A stretch of 64,000 bases of DNA from Fimbriimonadaceae bacterium. Its GTDB lineage: Bacteria; Armatimonadota; UBA10988. Positions 1 to 8,880 of the stretch are shown piece after piece (position 1 is the first letter of the stretch; every line of letters starts with the position of its first letter). The notes below the pieces were generated by a model. That model saw nothing but the letters and a program-made list of their open reading frames with translations, did no database searches and was not told the DNA's origin. The stretch is taken from positions 49,764-113,763 of the forward strand of contig JADZEX010000033.1 of the NCBI GenBank assembly GCA_020850355.1, written 5' to 3'. Both the position numbers and the translations under genes were made by a program.

Positions 1-446
1 CCCCCGGGGCCGACCTGGTGCCAGTCCTCCCACTTCCGCCCGTGGTGCTCCAGGCCGCCGAGGCTGGTGCCCAGGAGCTGCTCCCAGCCGCAGTCCTCAG
101 GGTCGCGGTGCTTCGTGACGTGCCACTTGCCCGACCACTTCAGGTCGTACCCGGCGTCGCGCAGCAGGTCGCCGATGGTCGGTACGCCCGCGTAGAGGTC
201 GGTGTGCAGAGCGGCGTGGTTGAGAATGTTGTTGTAGACGCCGTGCCCGCTGGGGTTGAGGCCGGTCTGGAACGTCGCCCGCGCCGGGCAGCAGTGCGCC
301 GTCGGCGTGTAGCAGCGCGTGAAGCGTAGCCCTTCGGCCGCCAGGCGGTCGGCGTGCGGCGTGCGGCAGGGGTGGTCCGGCTGGGTGACCTGGAACTGCT
401 CCTGATCGTTCATGAAGATCAGGATGTTCGGGCGGCGTGGTGGCAT
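1..446 (-). CDS. Sulfatase, N-terminal part (3' end runs off the left edge of the window)
   Basis: Reverse strand from ATG at 446 reads MPPRRPNILIFMNDQEQFQ..., with RCYTPTAHCCPARATFQTG giving the C-x-P-x-R sulfatase active-site motif. Open at the window edge, so absent from the ORF track. Confidence 0.88.
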   Translation of the reverse strand, partial: MPPRRPNILIFMNDQEQFQVTQPDHPCRTPHADRLAAEGLRFTRCYTPTAHCCPARATFQTGLNPSGHGVYNNILNHAALHTDLYAGVPTIGDLLRDAGYDLKWSGKWHVTKHRDPEDCGWEQLLGTSLGGLEHHGRKWEDWHQVGPG

Positions 447-461
447 CGGCGGCTCCTCCGT

Positions 462-1481
462 TCAGGCCATCAGGTGCAGTCGTTCGATCGGGTAGCGGCT
501 GGTCACCGGCCGGCCCTGCAGGTGTTGGTCGAGACCCTCCATCACCAGATCGCCGACCAGCAAGCTGCCATACTGCCCGGTCCCGGCGCGGTGCGGCATG
601 ATCCAGACGTTCGGGCAGGCGCGCAGCGCGTGGTCGGCCGGCAGCGGCTCAGGCTCGGTGACGTCCAGGGCGATCTCAAAGCGCTGCTGCTGCGCCGCGG
701 CCAGCAGCGCGTCGGGGTCCAAAGCACGCGGGCGGGCGGTGTTGATGAACACGGCGCCGTCGCGGATCTGCGCGAACTCGGCCGCGCCGATCAGGCGGTC
801 GGTCTCGGGCGTCTGCGGGTGGTGCATCGAGATGATGTCGGCGCGGCTGAGCAGCTCGTGCAGCTCGACGCGCTCGACGCCCAGCCGGCCGGCCTCGCGG
901 TCGCTGAGGTAGGGATCGTAGACCAGCACCTGGCAGCGGAACGGGCGGAGCATCTCGATCACCATCTTGCCGATGGCGCTCGCCGCAACCAGCCCGACGG
1001 TGGCGCCCAGCAGCCCCTGCGGCTCGCCCGGCACGCTGTCGATCCGCCAGGCCCGCTCGTGCCGACAGGCGTGCCAGAGGGTGCCCCAACGGCGCGAGAG
1101 GGCAATCATCAACCCAATCGTCGCCTCGGCGACGTTGATCCCCAGGCCGATCTGGCCCGCCACGACGGTGATCTGGTGGTCCAGCAGATACTGCGGCGTG
1201 GGGTCCGGGAAGAAGTGCTTCACGCTGCCGGCACAGTGGCCGAAGAAGTGACACTCGGGATGCGCCTGCCAGAACTCGACCGGCACCGCTGGCGCGCCCC
1301 AGACCGTCAGGACCGCCGCCAGCTCATGGCCGGCGCCAAGCGCGATCAGCTCCGCGGTGGTCGGTTTGGTCGCCGGCCAGATCACTTCGTAAAGCGACTC
1401 CAGCCGGGCCGTTTCGCTCGCCCGCAAGGTGCGCGCGTAGGCCTCGCGCGGCATCGCCATCAGAACCGTCCGCTTGCTCAT
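462..1481 (-). CDS. D-isomer-specific 2-hydroxyacid dehydrogenase family protein
   Basis: MSKRTVLMAMPREAYARTL...; GATVGLVAASAIGKMVIEMLRPF Rossmann motif; GAVFINTARPRALD; IMPHRAGTG. Start overlaps the upstream gene stop. Confidence 0.85.
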   Translation of the reverse strand: MSKRTVLMAMPREAYARTLRASETARLESLYEVIWPATKPTTAELIALGAGHELAAVLTVWGAPAVPVEFWQAHPECHFFGHCAGSVKHFFPDPTPQYLLDHQITVVAGQIGLGINVAEATIGLMIALSRRWGTLWHACRHERAWRIDSVPGEPQGLLGATVGLVAASAIGKMVIEMLRPFRCQVLVYDPYLSDREAGRLGVERVELHELLSRADIISMHHPQTPETDRLIGAAEFAQIRDGAVFINTARPRALDPDALLAAAQQQRFEIALDVTEPEPLPADHALRACPNVWIMPHRAGTGQYGSLLVGDLVMEGLDQHLQGRPVTSRYPIERLHLMA

Positions 1482-2572
1482 CGCTGCCTGCCTTGCCTTC
1501 CCAGCGCATCCTGCCACCGCTCCAACGCGGCCAGCTCGCCAGCGTTCAGCCGGCGGCCCAAGGTCGCCTCGCCAACCGTGCGGTGCCAGGGCTCGTACTG
1601 CCCCAGCATTCGCGCCCGTACCCCCGGCACCTCCGCCAGGAACCGCGCCACCGGCTCCAGGCAACACGCGGCGTGTCCCGGCAGCGCCACGTGCCGCACG
1701 ATCAGCAGGGCGTCCTGCCGCGCCAGCGCCCGGATCGCGGCGGTCGCGTGCGTCCAGTAGTCGGTGCTTCCAGCCAGCCGGGCAGCGCAGGGCCCGGGGC
1801 CAAACTTGAGGTCGGCGACGTAGGCATCGACCACCCCCTCCAGCAGCGCCAGCACCGCCGGGGTGGCGTGGCTGTGGGTGTTCCAAACCAGCGGCCGGGC
1901 CACCCGCAGCGTCGCCAGCAGGTCCAGAATGGCCGGCAACTGCTCGTCGGGATTGCCGCCGGCCAGGTGCAAGTGACGGGCGTCACTGGCTGCGTCGAGC
2001 GCCGCCGCCAGGGCGGTCCGGTCGGTTGGTGGCCGCTGGCGGGCGTCCCACAGGTCGGGGCGGTAGCACCAGGCGCAGCGCAAGCCGCAACCGGCCAACG
2101 GCAACGCCACCCCGGGCCGCCCCAGCTCCGCTTCCTCGCCCCACCAGCGCTGCGGCGGGTCGCTGGCCAGGGCGGTGCCCAAGCCGCACCAACCCAGCTC
2201 ACCGTGCCGCCGGTCGACCGCGCAGCGGCGGGCGCAGAGGCGGCAGGTCGGCCCCCACAGCCGCGCCGCCAGGGCGCGCTTGACGGCGGTCCAGGCGACC
2301 TCGCCGCGGCCCCGCTGACCCCGCCGGAAGAGCGCCGCGCCGCGGGCGTGCCAACGCCACAGCAGCGGCTCGGGCAAGCCGTCCAAGTCGGCCGGCGCCG
2401 GCAGCGCCACCTGCCCGGCGGCGACCCAGCGCGGCGGACCCAGCAGTCCGTCCGCCGGCTGCGGCGGCGTGGCCCCCAGGGCAGTGGCGGTGACGGCCAG
2501 GGTGTCGGTCAGGTCGGGCAGCACGACGCTGCCGTCGGGGCGGATCAGCAGGGTCTGCGGCCAGCTGCTCAC
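1478..2572 (-). CDS. Radical SAM protein, PflX/PflA-like
   Basis: CX3CX2C cluster motif in GCGLRCAWCYRPDLW; upstream CRLCARRCAVDRRHGELGWCG as in PflX-like proteins. Confidence 0.8.
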   Translation of the reverse strand: MSSWPQTLLIRPDGSVVLPDLTDTLAVTATALGATPPQPADGLLGPPRWVAAGQVALPAPADLDGLPEPLLWRWHARGAALFRRGQRGRGEVAWTAVKRALAARLWGPTCRLCARRCAVDRRHGELGWCGLGTALASDPPQRWWGEEAELGRPGVALPLAGCGLRCAWCYRPDLWDARQRPPTDRTALAAALDAASDARHLHLAGGNPDEQLPAILDLLATLRVARPLVWNTHSHATPAVLALLEGVVDAYVADLKFGPGPCAARLAGSTDYWTHATAAIRALARQDALLIVRHVALPGHAACCLEPVARFLAEVPGVRARMLGQYEPWHRTVGEATLGRRLNAGELAALERWQDALGRQGRQR

Positions 2573-3330
2573 AGCCGGTTCTCACGCTCCAAGTCGGTGA
2601 CCATCAGCGTCCCGGCGATCACTGCCAGCGGCAGCGTCAGCAGCGACGCCAGCGGCACCAGCAGCACCAGCACGACGCTCATGCCGAGGCCTAAGAAGCG
2701 CGGCTTGTGGCGCCCGTAGACCTGCCAGCGGGCCTTGCCGTGGAGCCCGCGCCGGGACAGCGGCATACCGGCCACCGAGGCCCCGGCAAACACCGCGTTG
2801 GCCAGCCAGCCGAGCACCAGATGCACCACCGAGCCGATCCCCGGGATCAGGTGCAGCACCAGCAGCAGAGCCTGCACCAGCACAAACAGCGTCAGATCGA
2901 CCGCCACGTCGACGATCACCCAGCCGATCGACTTCGCCCAGCGCTTGAAGCCCCGCGCCCCGTCGCGCGGCGGCAGGCCGAGTTCGGTCTCGGTCCCCTC
3001 ACTGAGCAGGTCCACAAACGGCTCGGCGATTAGTTGCGAACCGAAGAAGAAGGCGGCGCCGCTGATCAGCAGCAGCAGCCCGGTCACGGCGGCCTGCGCC
3101 AGCCAGCGGCCGACGCGCTCCATGCCCTCCGCCTGCACCGTCAGCGGCCAGAGCCGGTTGAGCAGCGTGTCGCCCTGGGTCAGCGACAGCCAGACCATCG
3201 CCACCAGCAGCAGGGTGGAGATCACCACCGGCCAGACCGCCAGCTTCTGCAGCTTCGGGCTGCGCGCCAGCAGGCCGCCGGCCCGGAAGATGGCCCCCAG
3301 GCCTTGGTACCACTCGCGAAGGGCGCTCAT
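2569..3330 (-). CDS. EI24/CysZ-like multi-pass membrane protein
   Basis: MSALREWYQGLGAIFRAGGLLARSPKLQKLAVWPVVISTLLL..., several hydrophobic helices, GLPPRDGARGFKRW. Start reassigned to 3330 (ATGA overlap). Confidence 0.7.
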   Translation of the reverse strand: MSALREWYQGLGAIFRAGGLLARSPKLQKLAVWPVVISTLLLVAMVWLSLTQGDTLLNRLWPLTVQAEGMERVGRWLAQAAVTGLLLLISGAAFFFGSQLIAEPFVDLLSEGTETELGLPPRDGARGFKRWAKSIGWVIVDVAVDLTLFVLVQALLLVLHLIPGIGSVVHLVLGWLANAVFAGASVAGMPLSRRGLHGKARWQVYGRHKPRFLGLGMSVVLVLLVPLASLLTLPLAVIAGTLMVTDLERENRL

Positions 3331-3581
3331 TGGACCTCCTCTGGGCCTGGCGTGATCCACGCCAGCACCGTCTGCGGCGCGGCCGACTCCCCGGCAGCCA
3401 GGCACCGCTCGACCCGGCCGGCGCTCCAAGTTTCCAGCTCCAGAACCGCTTTCGGACCCTCGACCACCACCACGCCCGCCCCGGCCGCGACCACCTGGCC
3501 GTCGGCCACCAGCCACTCGCGCACCGTGCCGGGGCTGCCGTCGCGGTCGAAGCGCGGCATCAGCACCGGGTAGCGGCTCAT
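3327..3581 (-). CDS. Stand-alone biotinyl/lipoyl-like domain protein
   Basis: 84 aa: REWLVADGQVVAAGAGVVVVEGPKAVLELETWSAGRVERCLAAGESAAPQTVLAWI resembles a lipoyl domain with the conserved Lys in GPKA. Confidence 0.7.
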   Translation of the reverse strand: MSRYPVLMPRFDRDGSPGTVREWLVADGQVVAAGAGVVVVEGPKAVLELETWSAGRVERCLAAGESAAPQTVLAWITPGPEEVQ

Positions 3582-4099
3582 CGCACCAACCGCGAGATCT
3601 GCCGGAAGGCCGGGCTCCCGGCGACCTGCAACTGCTCGAAGAGCACGGCCTCGGTGGCCGCCACGCTGGCCCCGGCGTGGCGCAGGCGGGCCAGCGCCAG
3701 ATCACGCTGTGCCGTCTGCCGCGAGGTCACCGCGTCGGCCACCACCGTCACCGGATGCCCGGCAGCAAGCCCCTCGAGCGCCGTCTGCGTGACGCAGACG
3801 TGGGCCTCCAAGCCCGCCAGGACGAGGGCCCCGTGCGGCGGCAGGGCGGCCCCGAAGGACTCACACCCGAAACAACTGAAGGCCACTTTGGGCAGCGCGG
3901 TTCCCGGCAGGCGAGCAGCCAGCGAGCGAATCGTCGGCCCCAGGCCGGCGGGGTACTGCTCCGTCAGCAGCACGGGCAGCCCCAGCGCGGTCCAGCCGTC
4001 GATCAGCCGCGTGAGGTTGCGCCAGACCGGCCCGAAGGCCGCCATCGCCGGCACCAGCCGCTGCTGCACATCGATGATCACCAGGGTCGGAGCGGTCAT
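3578..4099 (-). CDS. Isochorismatase-like cysteine hydrolase
   Basis: TLVIIDVQQRLVPAM (catalytic D region) and LVLAGLEAHVCVTQTALEGLAAGHPVTVVADAVTSR (catalytic Cys region). Confidence 0.88.
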   Translation of the reverse strand: MTAPTLVIIDVQQRLVPAMAAFGPVWRNLTRLIDGWTALGLPVLLTEQYPAGLGPTIRSLAARLPGTALPKVAFSCFGCESFGAALPPHGALVLAGLEAHVCVTQTALEGLAAGHPVTVVADAVTSRQTAQRDLALARLRHAGASVAATEAVLFEQLQVAGSPAFRQISRLVR

Positions 4100-4105
4100 C
4101 GGCGG

Positions 4106-4762
4106 TCAGTCTCCCAGCCAGCCGGCGCAGTCGGCGGCGCTGATGCTCCACAGCCCGTCGCGAATCGCCGTGGCCTCGCCGAACCGCTCCGCCGGATGGT
4201 GCGTCGTCACCGCGATGCCGTGCATCCCGCCGCGCACCGCTGCCAGGATCCCGGCCGGGGCGTCCTCAAACACCAGGCAGCGCTCGGGAGCCACTTCCAA
4301 GTCGGCGGCGCAGGCCAGGAAGGTGTCCGGCTCCGGCTTGTGGCGCGAGACATCTTCCATGCCGACGGTGGTCTGGATGTACTGGTCGAGCCCCAGCAGC
4401 GGCAGCGCGAACGCCAGGTTGGCCCGCGGTGTCGAGGAGCCGATCGCCAGCCCCCAGCCCTCCCGCTGCAAGGCGGCCAGCAGCTCGAGGGCGCCGGGGA
4501 ACGGCTGCAGCGTCTCGGCCGCCAGCTCGCGGTAGAGCGCCTCTTTGCGGTCGCTGAGCCGCTGGATCTCGGCGTCGGGCACCGCGCCGCCGAGCATCTC
4601 GGGGATGATGTCGCGGTTGGCGCGGCCGAAGGTGTGCAGGAACCAGTCGGCCGGCAGCGTCAGGCCCAGCTCCGCGGCCAGCACGCGCCAGCTCGCGGCG
4701 TGGCTGGCGGCGCTGTCGATCAGGGTCCCGTCGAGATCGAAGATGGCAGCACGCGGCAGCAC
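4106..4762 (-). CDS. HAD-superfamily hydrolase, beta-phosphoglucomutase-like
   Basis: AAIFDLDGTLIDS motif I; IGSSTPRANL motif II; VFEDAPAGILAA motif IV. Confidence 0.9.
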   Translation of the reverse strand: MLPRAAIFDLDGTLIDSAASHAASWRVLAAELGLTLPADWFLHTFGRANRDIIPEMLGGAVPDAEIQRLSDRKEALYRELAAETLQPFPGALELLAALQREGWGLAIGSSTPRANLAFALPLLGLDQYIQTTVGMEDVSRHKPEPDTFLACAADLEVAPERCLVFEDAPAGILAAVRGGMHGIAVTTHHPAERFGEATAIRDGLWSISAADCAGWLGD

Positions 4763-4881
4763 GGCGACTCCTCACCGCCGGCGCAGCGGCGGCCGCTGAC
4801 AGTGTAGAGGCCCCGGCCGGCGACGGCAAGCGGGGAGGCCGGCCGCCGGTCACGGCGAAGTGACGGCCCGAGGACCTCGTC

Positions 4882-6117
4882 GTGATGAACCGCCAGCACT
4901 TCCTGCAGACCACCCTGGCCGCCGCGCTGACCGCCGCCGTCGGCGCCCAGACGCGCCGCCCGCGGCTCCTGCTGCGGTCGTCTTGGCAGACCGCCAACAT
5001 CGGCGACATCGCCCACACCCCCGGCGTGCTGCACCTGCTCGAGCAGCACTTGCCCGAGGTCGAGGTGCGGCTCTGGCCGTCCAAGGTGGACAACGGTGTC
5101 GACGCCCTGCTGCGCCGCCGCTTCCCGCAGGTGCCCATCGTCCAGTCGACCGCCGAGGTCGCCGCGGCGCTGGCCGAGTGCGACTTCCTGCTGCACGGAT
5201 CGGGCCCCTCGCTGGTTGCCCAGAAGGATGTCGCGCGGTGGGCCCAGGAGACCGGGAAGCCCTACGGGGTCTACGGCATCACCGTCGGCGGCCTCAACGA
5301 CGCGACCGTCGCGGTGCTCAACGGCGCCCGCTTCGTGTTCTACCGCGACACGGTCTCGCTGGCCCACGCCAAAGAGCGCGGCTGCACCTGCCCGGTCCAG
5401 GAGTTCGGCCCCGACGGCGCCTTCGCCACCGACCTCGCCGACGACGCCGCGGCCGACGCCTTCCTGGCCGCCCACGGCCTGCAGCCCGGCCAGTTCCTGT
5501 GCTGCATCAACCGCTTCCGCCTGACGCCCTACTGGCTGGTCAAGCCGAACGTCGCCTACGACGCCGCGAAGGACGCCCGCAACCAGGCCAAGAAAGAAGC
5601 TGACAGCGCGCCGCTGCTGGACGCCATCTGCCGGGTCGTGCGCCAGACCGACCTGCGGGTCTTGCTGTGCCCCGAAGACGCCACCCAGATGGCGATCAAC
5701 AAGGAGATGCTCTACGACCGGCTGCCCACCGACGTCCAGCCGCGGGTCGTCTGGCGGGAGCAGTACTGGCTGACCGCCGAGGCGCTGAGCACCTACCGCC
5801 GCAGTGCCGGGCTGTTCGGCCACGAGATGCACTCCCCGATCATGGCGATCGGCCAGGGCCTCCCGGCGATCGTCTGCCGCTGGGCCGAGCAGACCAGCAA
5901 GGGCTTCATGTGGCGGGACATCGGCCTGGGCGACTGGCTGTTCGACCTCGACCAGCCCGCCGAGGCCGCGCGCGTCGCCGACGCCGTGCTGGCGATGGCT
6001 CAGGATCTGCCCGCCGCCCGGGCCAAGGCCGCCGCGGCCCGCGAAGTGGTGCTGCGCCGGCAGCGCGAGACGATGGCCATCGTCGGGCAGCAGCTGGCCT
6101 CGACAAGCCACCACTAA
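4882..6117 (+). CDS. Polysaccharide pyruvyl transferase family protein with N-terminal signal-like segment
   Basis: SSWQTANIGDIAHTPGVLHLLEQHLPEVEVRLWP...CDFLLHGSGPSLVAQKDV...PYGVYGITVGG typical of the PPT family. Confidence 0.72.
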   Translation: MMNRQHFLQTTLAAALTAAVGAQTRRPRLLLRSSWQTANIGDIAHTPGVLHLLEQHLPEVEVRLWPSKVDNGVDALLRRRFPQVPIVQSTAEVAAALAECDFLLHGSGPSLVAQKDVARWAQETGKPYGVYGITVGGLNDATVAVLNGARFVFYRDTVSLAHAKERGCTCPVQEFGPDGAFATDLADDAAADAFLAAHGLQPGQFLCCINRFRLTPYWLVKPNVAYDAAKDARNQAKKEADSAPLLDAICRVVRQTDLRVLLCPEDATQMAINKEMLYDRLPTDVQPRVVWREQYWLTAEALSTYRRSAGLFGHEMHSPIMAIGQGLPAIVCRWAEQTSKGFMWRDIGLGDWLFDLDQPAEAARVADAVLAMAQDLPAARAKAAAAREVVLRRQRETMAIVGQQLASTSHH

Positions 6118-6216
6118 CTTGCCGCTCACCGCGATCGCTCTACTTCCTGACCAGTCGCTCGCTGGAGCTAAGCAGCCGCGCCGAACACTGCCTCCATCGC
6201 TCACGGAGGAGGCATC

Positions 6217-6978
6217 ATGCAGAGACAACGACGCGGCTTCACGCTGATTGAGCTGCTGGTGGTGATCGCCATCATCGCCATCCTGGCGGCGATCCTGTTC
6301 CCGGTCTTCGCCAAGGCTCGCGAGAAGGCGCGACAGACCTCGTGTTTGAACAACCAGAAGCAGATCGGCACGGCGATGCTGCAGTACATGCAAGACTACG
6401 ACGGCTACGTCGTCTACAACTGGTGGGAGTGGCATTGCGACCTGGATCCGTACGTCAAGAACGGTCAGATCTTCGCCTGCCCGAGTTCTGGTCACGCGCC
6501 GCCGGCGCAGGCCACGTTCACCAACTACCCCTTCTCCGACGGCTCGCGTCGCAGCGGCTCGTTCTGGTGCAATGCCCCGGCCTACGGCTCGTCGTGGCCC
6601 GAGATCTACGGCCACTACGGCAAGAACGAAGAGGCCCTCGGCAACTTCGGCGGCGGGTACAGCAGCGGCCTGGCGCAGGACGCCCAGGTTCGCGACCCTG
6701 CCAACATCATCATGATCGGCGAGGTGATCTCATTCGGTGAAGACACCGATGGCGATTGGCGGATCGGGACTTTCCAGAACCGACCCTACTTCGAGGTTGG
6801 CGGCACCTCCTGGAACGAGCTCTGGAACCAGGTCGCCGGCCGGCACAACAACGGCGCCAACGCCATTTTCATGGATGGTCATGCCAAGTGGTACAGCACA
6901 TCCTGGCACCGCTCGGCCGAAGGCAAGCATGCCTGGTGCCCGGCGCGGGAGACCTATGGCGACGCGACGGCGTGGTAG
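6217..6978 (+). CDS. Prepilin-type N-terminal cleavage/methylation protein, DUF1559/H-X9-DG family
   Basis: [48 protein letters not shown]-terminal [17 protein letters not shown] (H-X9-DG). Confidence 0.95.
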   Translation: MQRQRRGFTLIELLVVIAIIAILAAILFPVFAKAREKARQTSCLNNQKQIGTAMLQYMQDYDGYVVYNWWEWHCDLDPYVKNGQIFACPSSGHAPPAQATFTNYPFSDGSRRSGSFWCNAPAYGSSWPEIYGHYGKNEEALGNFGGGYSSGLAQDAQVRDPANIIMIGEVISFGEDTDGDWRIGTFQNRPYFEVGGTSWNELWNQVAGRHNNGANAIFMDGHAKWYSTSWHRSAEGKHAWCPARETYGDATAW

Positions 6979-6989
6979 GAGGTAAGACG

Positions 6990-7196
6990 ATGCATCGGTG
7001 CAAGACTCGCCTGCTGCTCGGCTTGTGGCTGCTGGCGGCGCTGGCTGGCTGTGCTCCCCAGGGCGGCTCGCCACGTGAGGCGCTGCCGGTGACACCGGAG
7101 CACGCCAAGCAGAATCAGGACACCTCCAAGGGCAAGACCGAAGAGGTCAAGTCGACGCCGACGACCGCCAACCCGGACGCGGCTGAGAACCACTAG
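6990..7196 (+). CDS. Small putative lipoprotein
   Basis: MHRCKTRLLLGLWLLAALAGCAPQGG has a lipobox (LAGC); preceded by taggaggtaag SD; follows the prepilin gene. Confidence 0.65.
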   Translation: MHRCKTRLLLGLWLLAALAGCAPQGGSPREALPVTPEHAKQNQDTSKGKTEEVKSTPTTANPDAAENH

Positions 7197-7203
7197 TTCG
7201 CCG

Positions 7204-7235
7204 CAGGCGCCCGGCCGAAGCCGGCCGGGCGCCTG
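7204..7235 (+). terminator. GC-rich perfect hairpin downstream of lipoprotein gene
   Basis: caggcgcccggcc-gaagcc-ggccgggcgcctg: 13-bp perfect stem, 6-nt loop; no T-tract. Confidence 0.45.
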
Positions 7236-7250
7236 GCTGGAGAGCCCCCC

Positions 7251-8189
7251 ATGCGCCTCGATCGTCGAGCCCTGTTGACCGCCGGCCTGGCGTCGGCCGG
7301 CCTGCCGAGCCTGGCCCGTGCCGCCGAACCGCGGCGGGTGCTGCGCCTGGCGCACTTGACCGATTGCCACATCCAACCCGGGCCGGGCGAGTCCGGCCTG
7401 GTGCAATGCCTCCACCACGTGCAGGCGCAGACCGACCGGCCAACGCTGATCTTGAACGGTGGCGACAGCATCATGGACTGCTTCGGCCGCGACGAAGCTG
7501 CCACCAAGACGCAGTGGACGCTCTGGCAGACCCTGCTGCGGAACGAGTGCAGCCTGCCGCTGGAGTCCTGCATCGGCAACCACGACGTCTGGGGCGGCCA
7601 CAAGGGCAGCAGCAAGACGACCGGCGAGGAGCCCCTCTGGGGCAAGCGCTGGGCACTCCAGGTCCACGGCCTGAGCGAGCGCTACCGCAGCTTCGACCGT
7701 GCCGGCTGGCACTTCGTGGTGCTCGACAGCACCTACCTCACCGGCCACGGCTACCTCGCCAAACTCGACGAGCCGCAGTTCGAGTGGCTGGCCGCCGACC
7801 TGGCGGCGGTACCGGCGACGACGCCGGTGCTGGTGCTGAGTCATCAGCCGATCCTGGCCGCCTGCGCCTACTTCGATGGTCAGAACGAGAAGAGTGAGAC
7901 CACCTGGCAGGTCCCCGGCGCCTGGATGCACCTCGACGCCCGCCGCCTGAAGGACCTGTTCGTCAAGCACCCCAACGTCAAGCTCTGCCTCAGTGGCCAC
8001 ATCCACCTCGGCGACCGGGTCGATTACCTGGGCGTCAGCTACTACTGCAACGGCGCCGTTTCGGGCAACTGGTGGAACACCACGGCCAGGAGCTACCAGG
8101 AGTGCCCGCCAGGTTACGCATTGGTCGACCTGTTCGACGACGGCAGCCACCGCGTGGAGTACGTGGACTACGGCTGGAAGCCGGCCTGA
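7251..8189 (+). CDS. Calcineurin-like metallophosphoesterase with Tat-type signal
   Basis: RLDRRALLTAGLASAGLPSLARA signal; LTDCHI, NGGDSIMD, GNHDVWGG, LSHQP, CLSGHIHLGD metallophosphoesterase motifs. Confidence 0.92.
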   Translation: MRLDRRALLTAGLASAGLPSLARAAEPRRVLRLAHLTDCHIQPGPGESGLVQCLHHVQAQTDRPTLILNGGDSIMDCFGRDEAATKTQWTLWQTLLRNECSLPLESCIGNHDVWGGHKGSSKTTGEEPLWGKRWALQVHGLSERYRSFDRAGWHFVVLDSTYLTGHGYLAKLDEPQFEWLAADLAAVPATTPVLVLSHQPILAACAYFDGQNEKSETTWQVPGAWMHLDARRLKDLFVKHPNVKLCLSGHIHLGDRVDYLGVSYYCNGAVSGNWWNTTARSYQECPPGYALVDLFDDGSHRVEYVDYGWKPA

Positions 8190-8225
8190 GGTCGCGTCAC
8201 CCTACCGGCGGAGGGTGACGCGGCG

Positions 8226-8804
8226 ATGGGCAAGGGTCGGCTGGAAGCGTTCAGCGACGGGGTGATCGCGATCCTGATCACGATCATGGTGTTGGAGTTG
8301 CACGCCCCGGCGACGGCCGATTGGGCTGGACTGCGGCAGCTCGCGCCGGTCTTCGGCAGCTACCTGTTGAGCTTCGTCTACCTGGGCATCTACTGGAACA
8401 ACCACCACCACCTGCTGCACGCGGCGCGCCGGGTCAGCGGCGGCGTGCTGTGGAGCAACCTGCACCTGCTGTTCTGGCTCAGCCTGATCCCGTTCGGCAC
8501 GGCCTGGCAGGGCCAGACCAACTTCGCCCCGCTGCCGACGGCGGTCTACGGTGGCGTGCTGCTGCTGGCCGCGATGGCCTACTTCGTTCTACAAGGCGCC
8601 ATCATGCGCAGCGACGGCCTGGACTCGCTGGTCGCCCGGGCGGTCGGCCGCGACCTCAAGGGCAAGCTCTCGCTGGCGCTTTACAGCGTCGCGATTCCGC
8701 TGGCCCTGAGCACGCCCTGGCTGGCGACGCTGCTGTTCTGGGCCGTCGCGGTGATCTGGCTGGTGCCCGACCGGCGGCTCGAGCGGGAGCTGCAACCCGG
8801 CTAG
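8226..8804 (+). CDS. TMEM175/DUF1211-family membrane protein
   Basis: GRLEAFSDGVIAILITIMVLEL is the family signature (FSDGVIAI); multi-pass. Confidence 0.9.
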   Translation: MGKGRLEAFSDGVIAILITIMVLELHAPATADWAGLRQLAPVFGSYLLSFVYLGIYWNNHHHLLHAARRVSGGVLWSNLHLLFWLSLIPFGTAWQGQTNFAPLPTAVYGGVLLLAAMAYFVLQGAIMRSDGLDSLVARAVGRDLKGKLSLALYSVAIPLALSTPWLATLLFWAVAVIWLVPDRRLERELQPG

Positions 8805-8880
8805 CCCGACCGGCAGCAGGTTCCCACGAAGTGGCTCGCGGGCCCGCGGCAGGGTGTATGATGGGCCACGGAGATCTGTC

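Noticed and set aside
4720-6615. 631-aa minus-strand ORF
   Set aside because: Antisense to the polysaccharide pyruvyl transferase and prepilin genes; spurious high-GC ORF.
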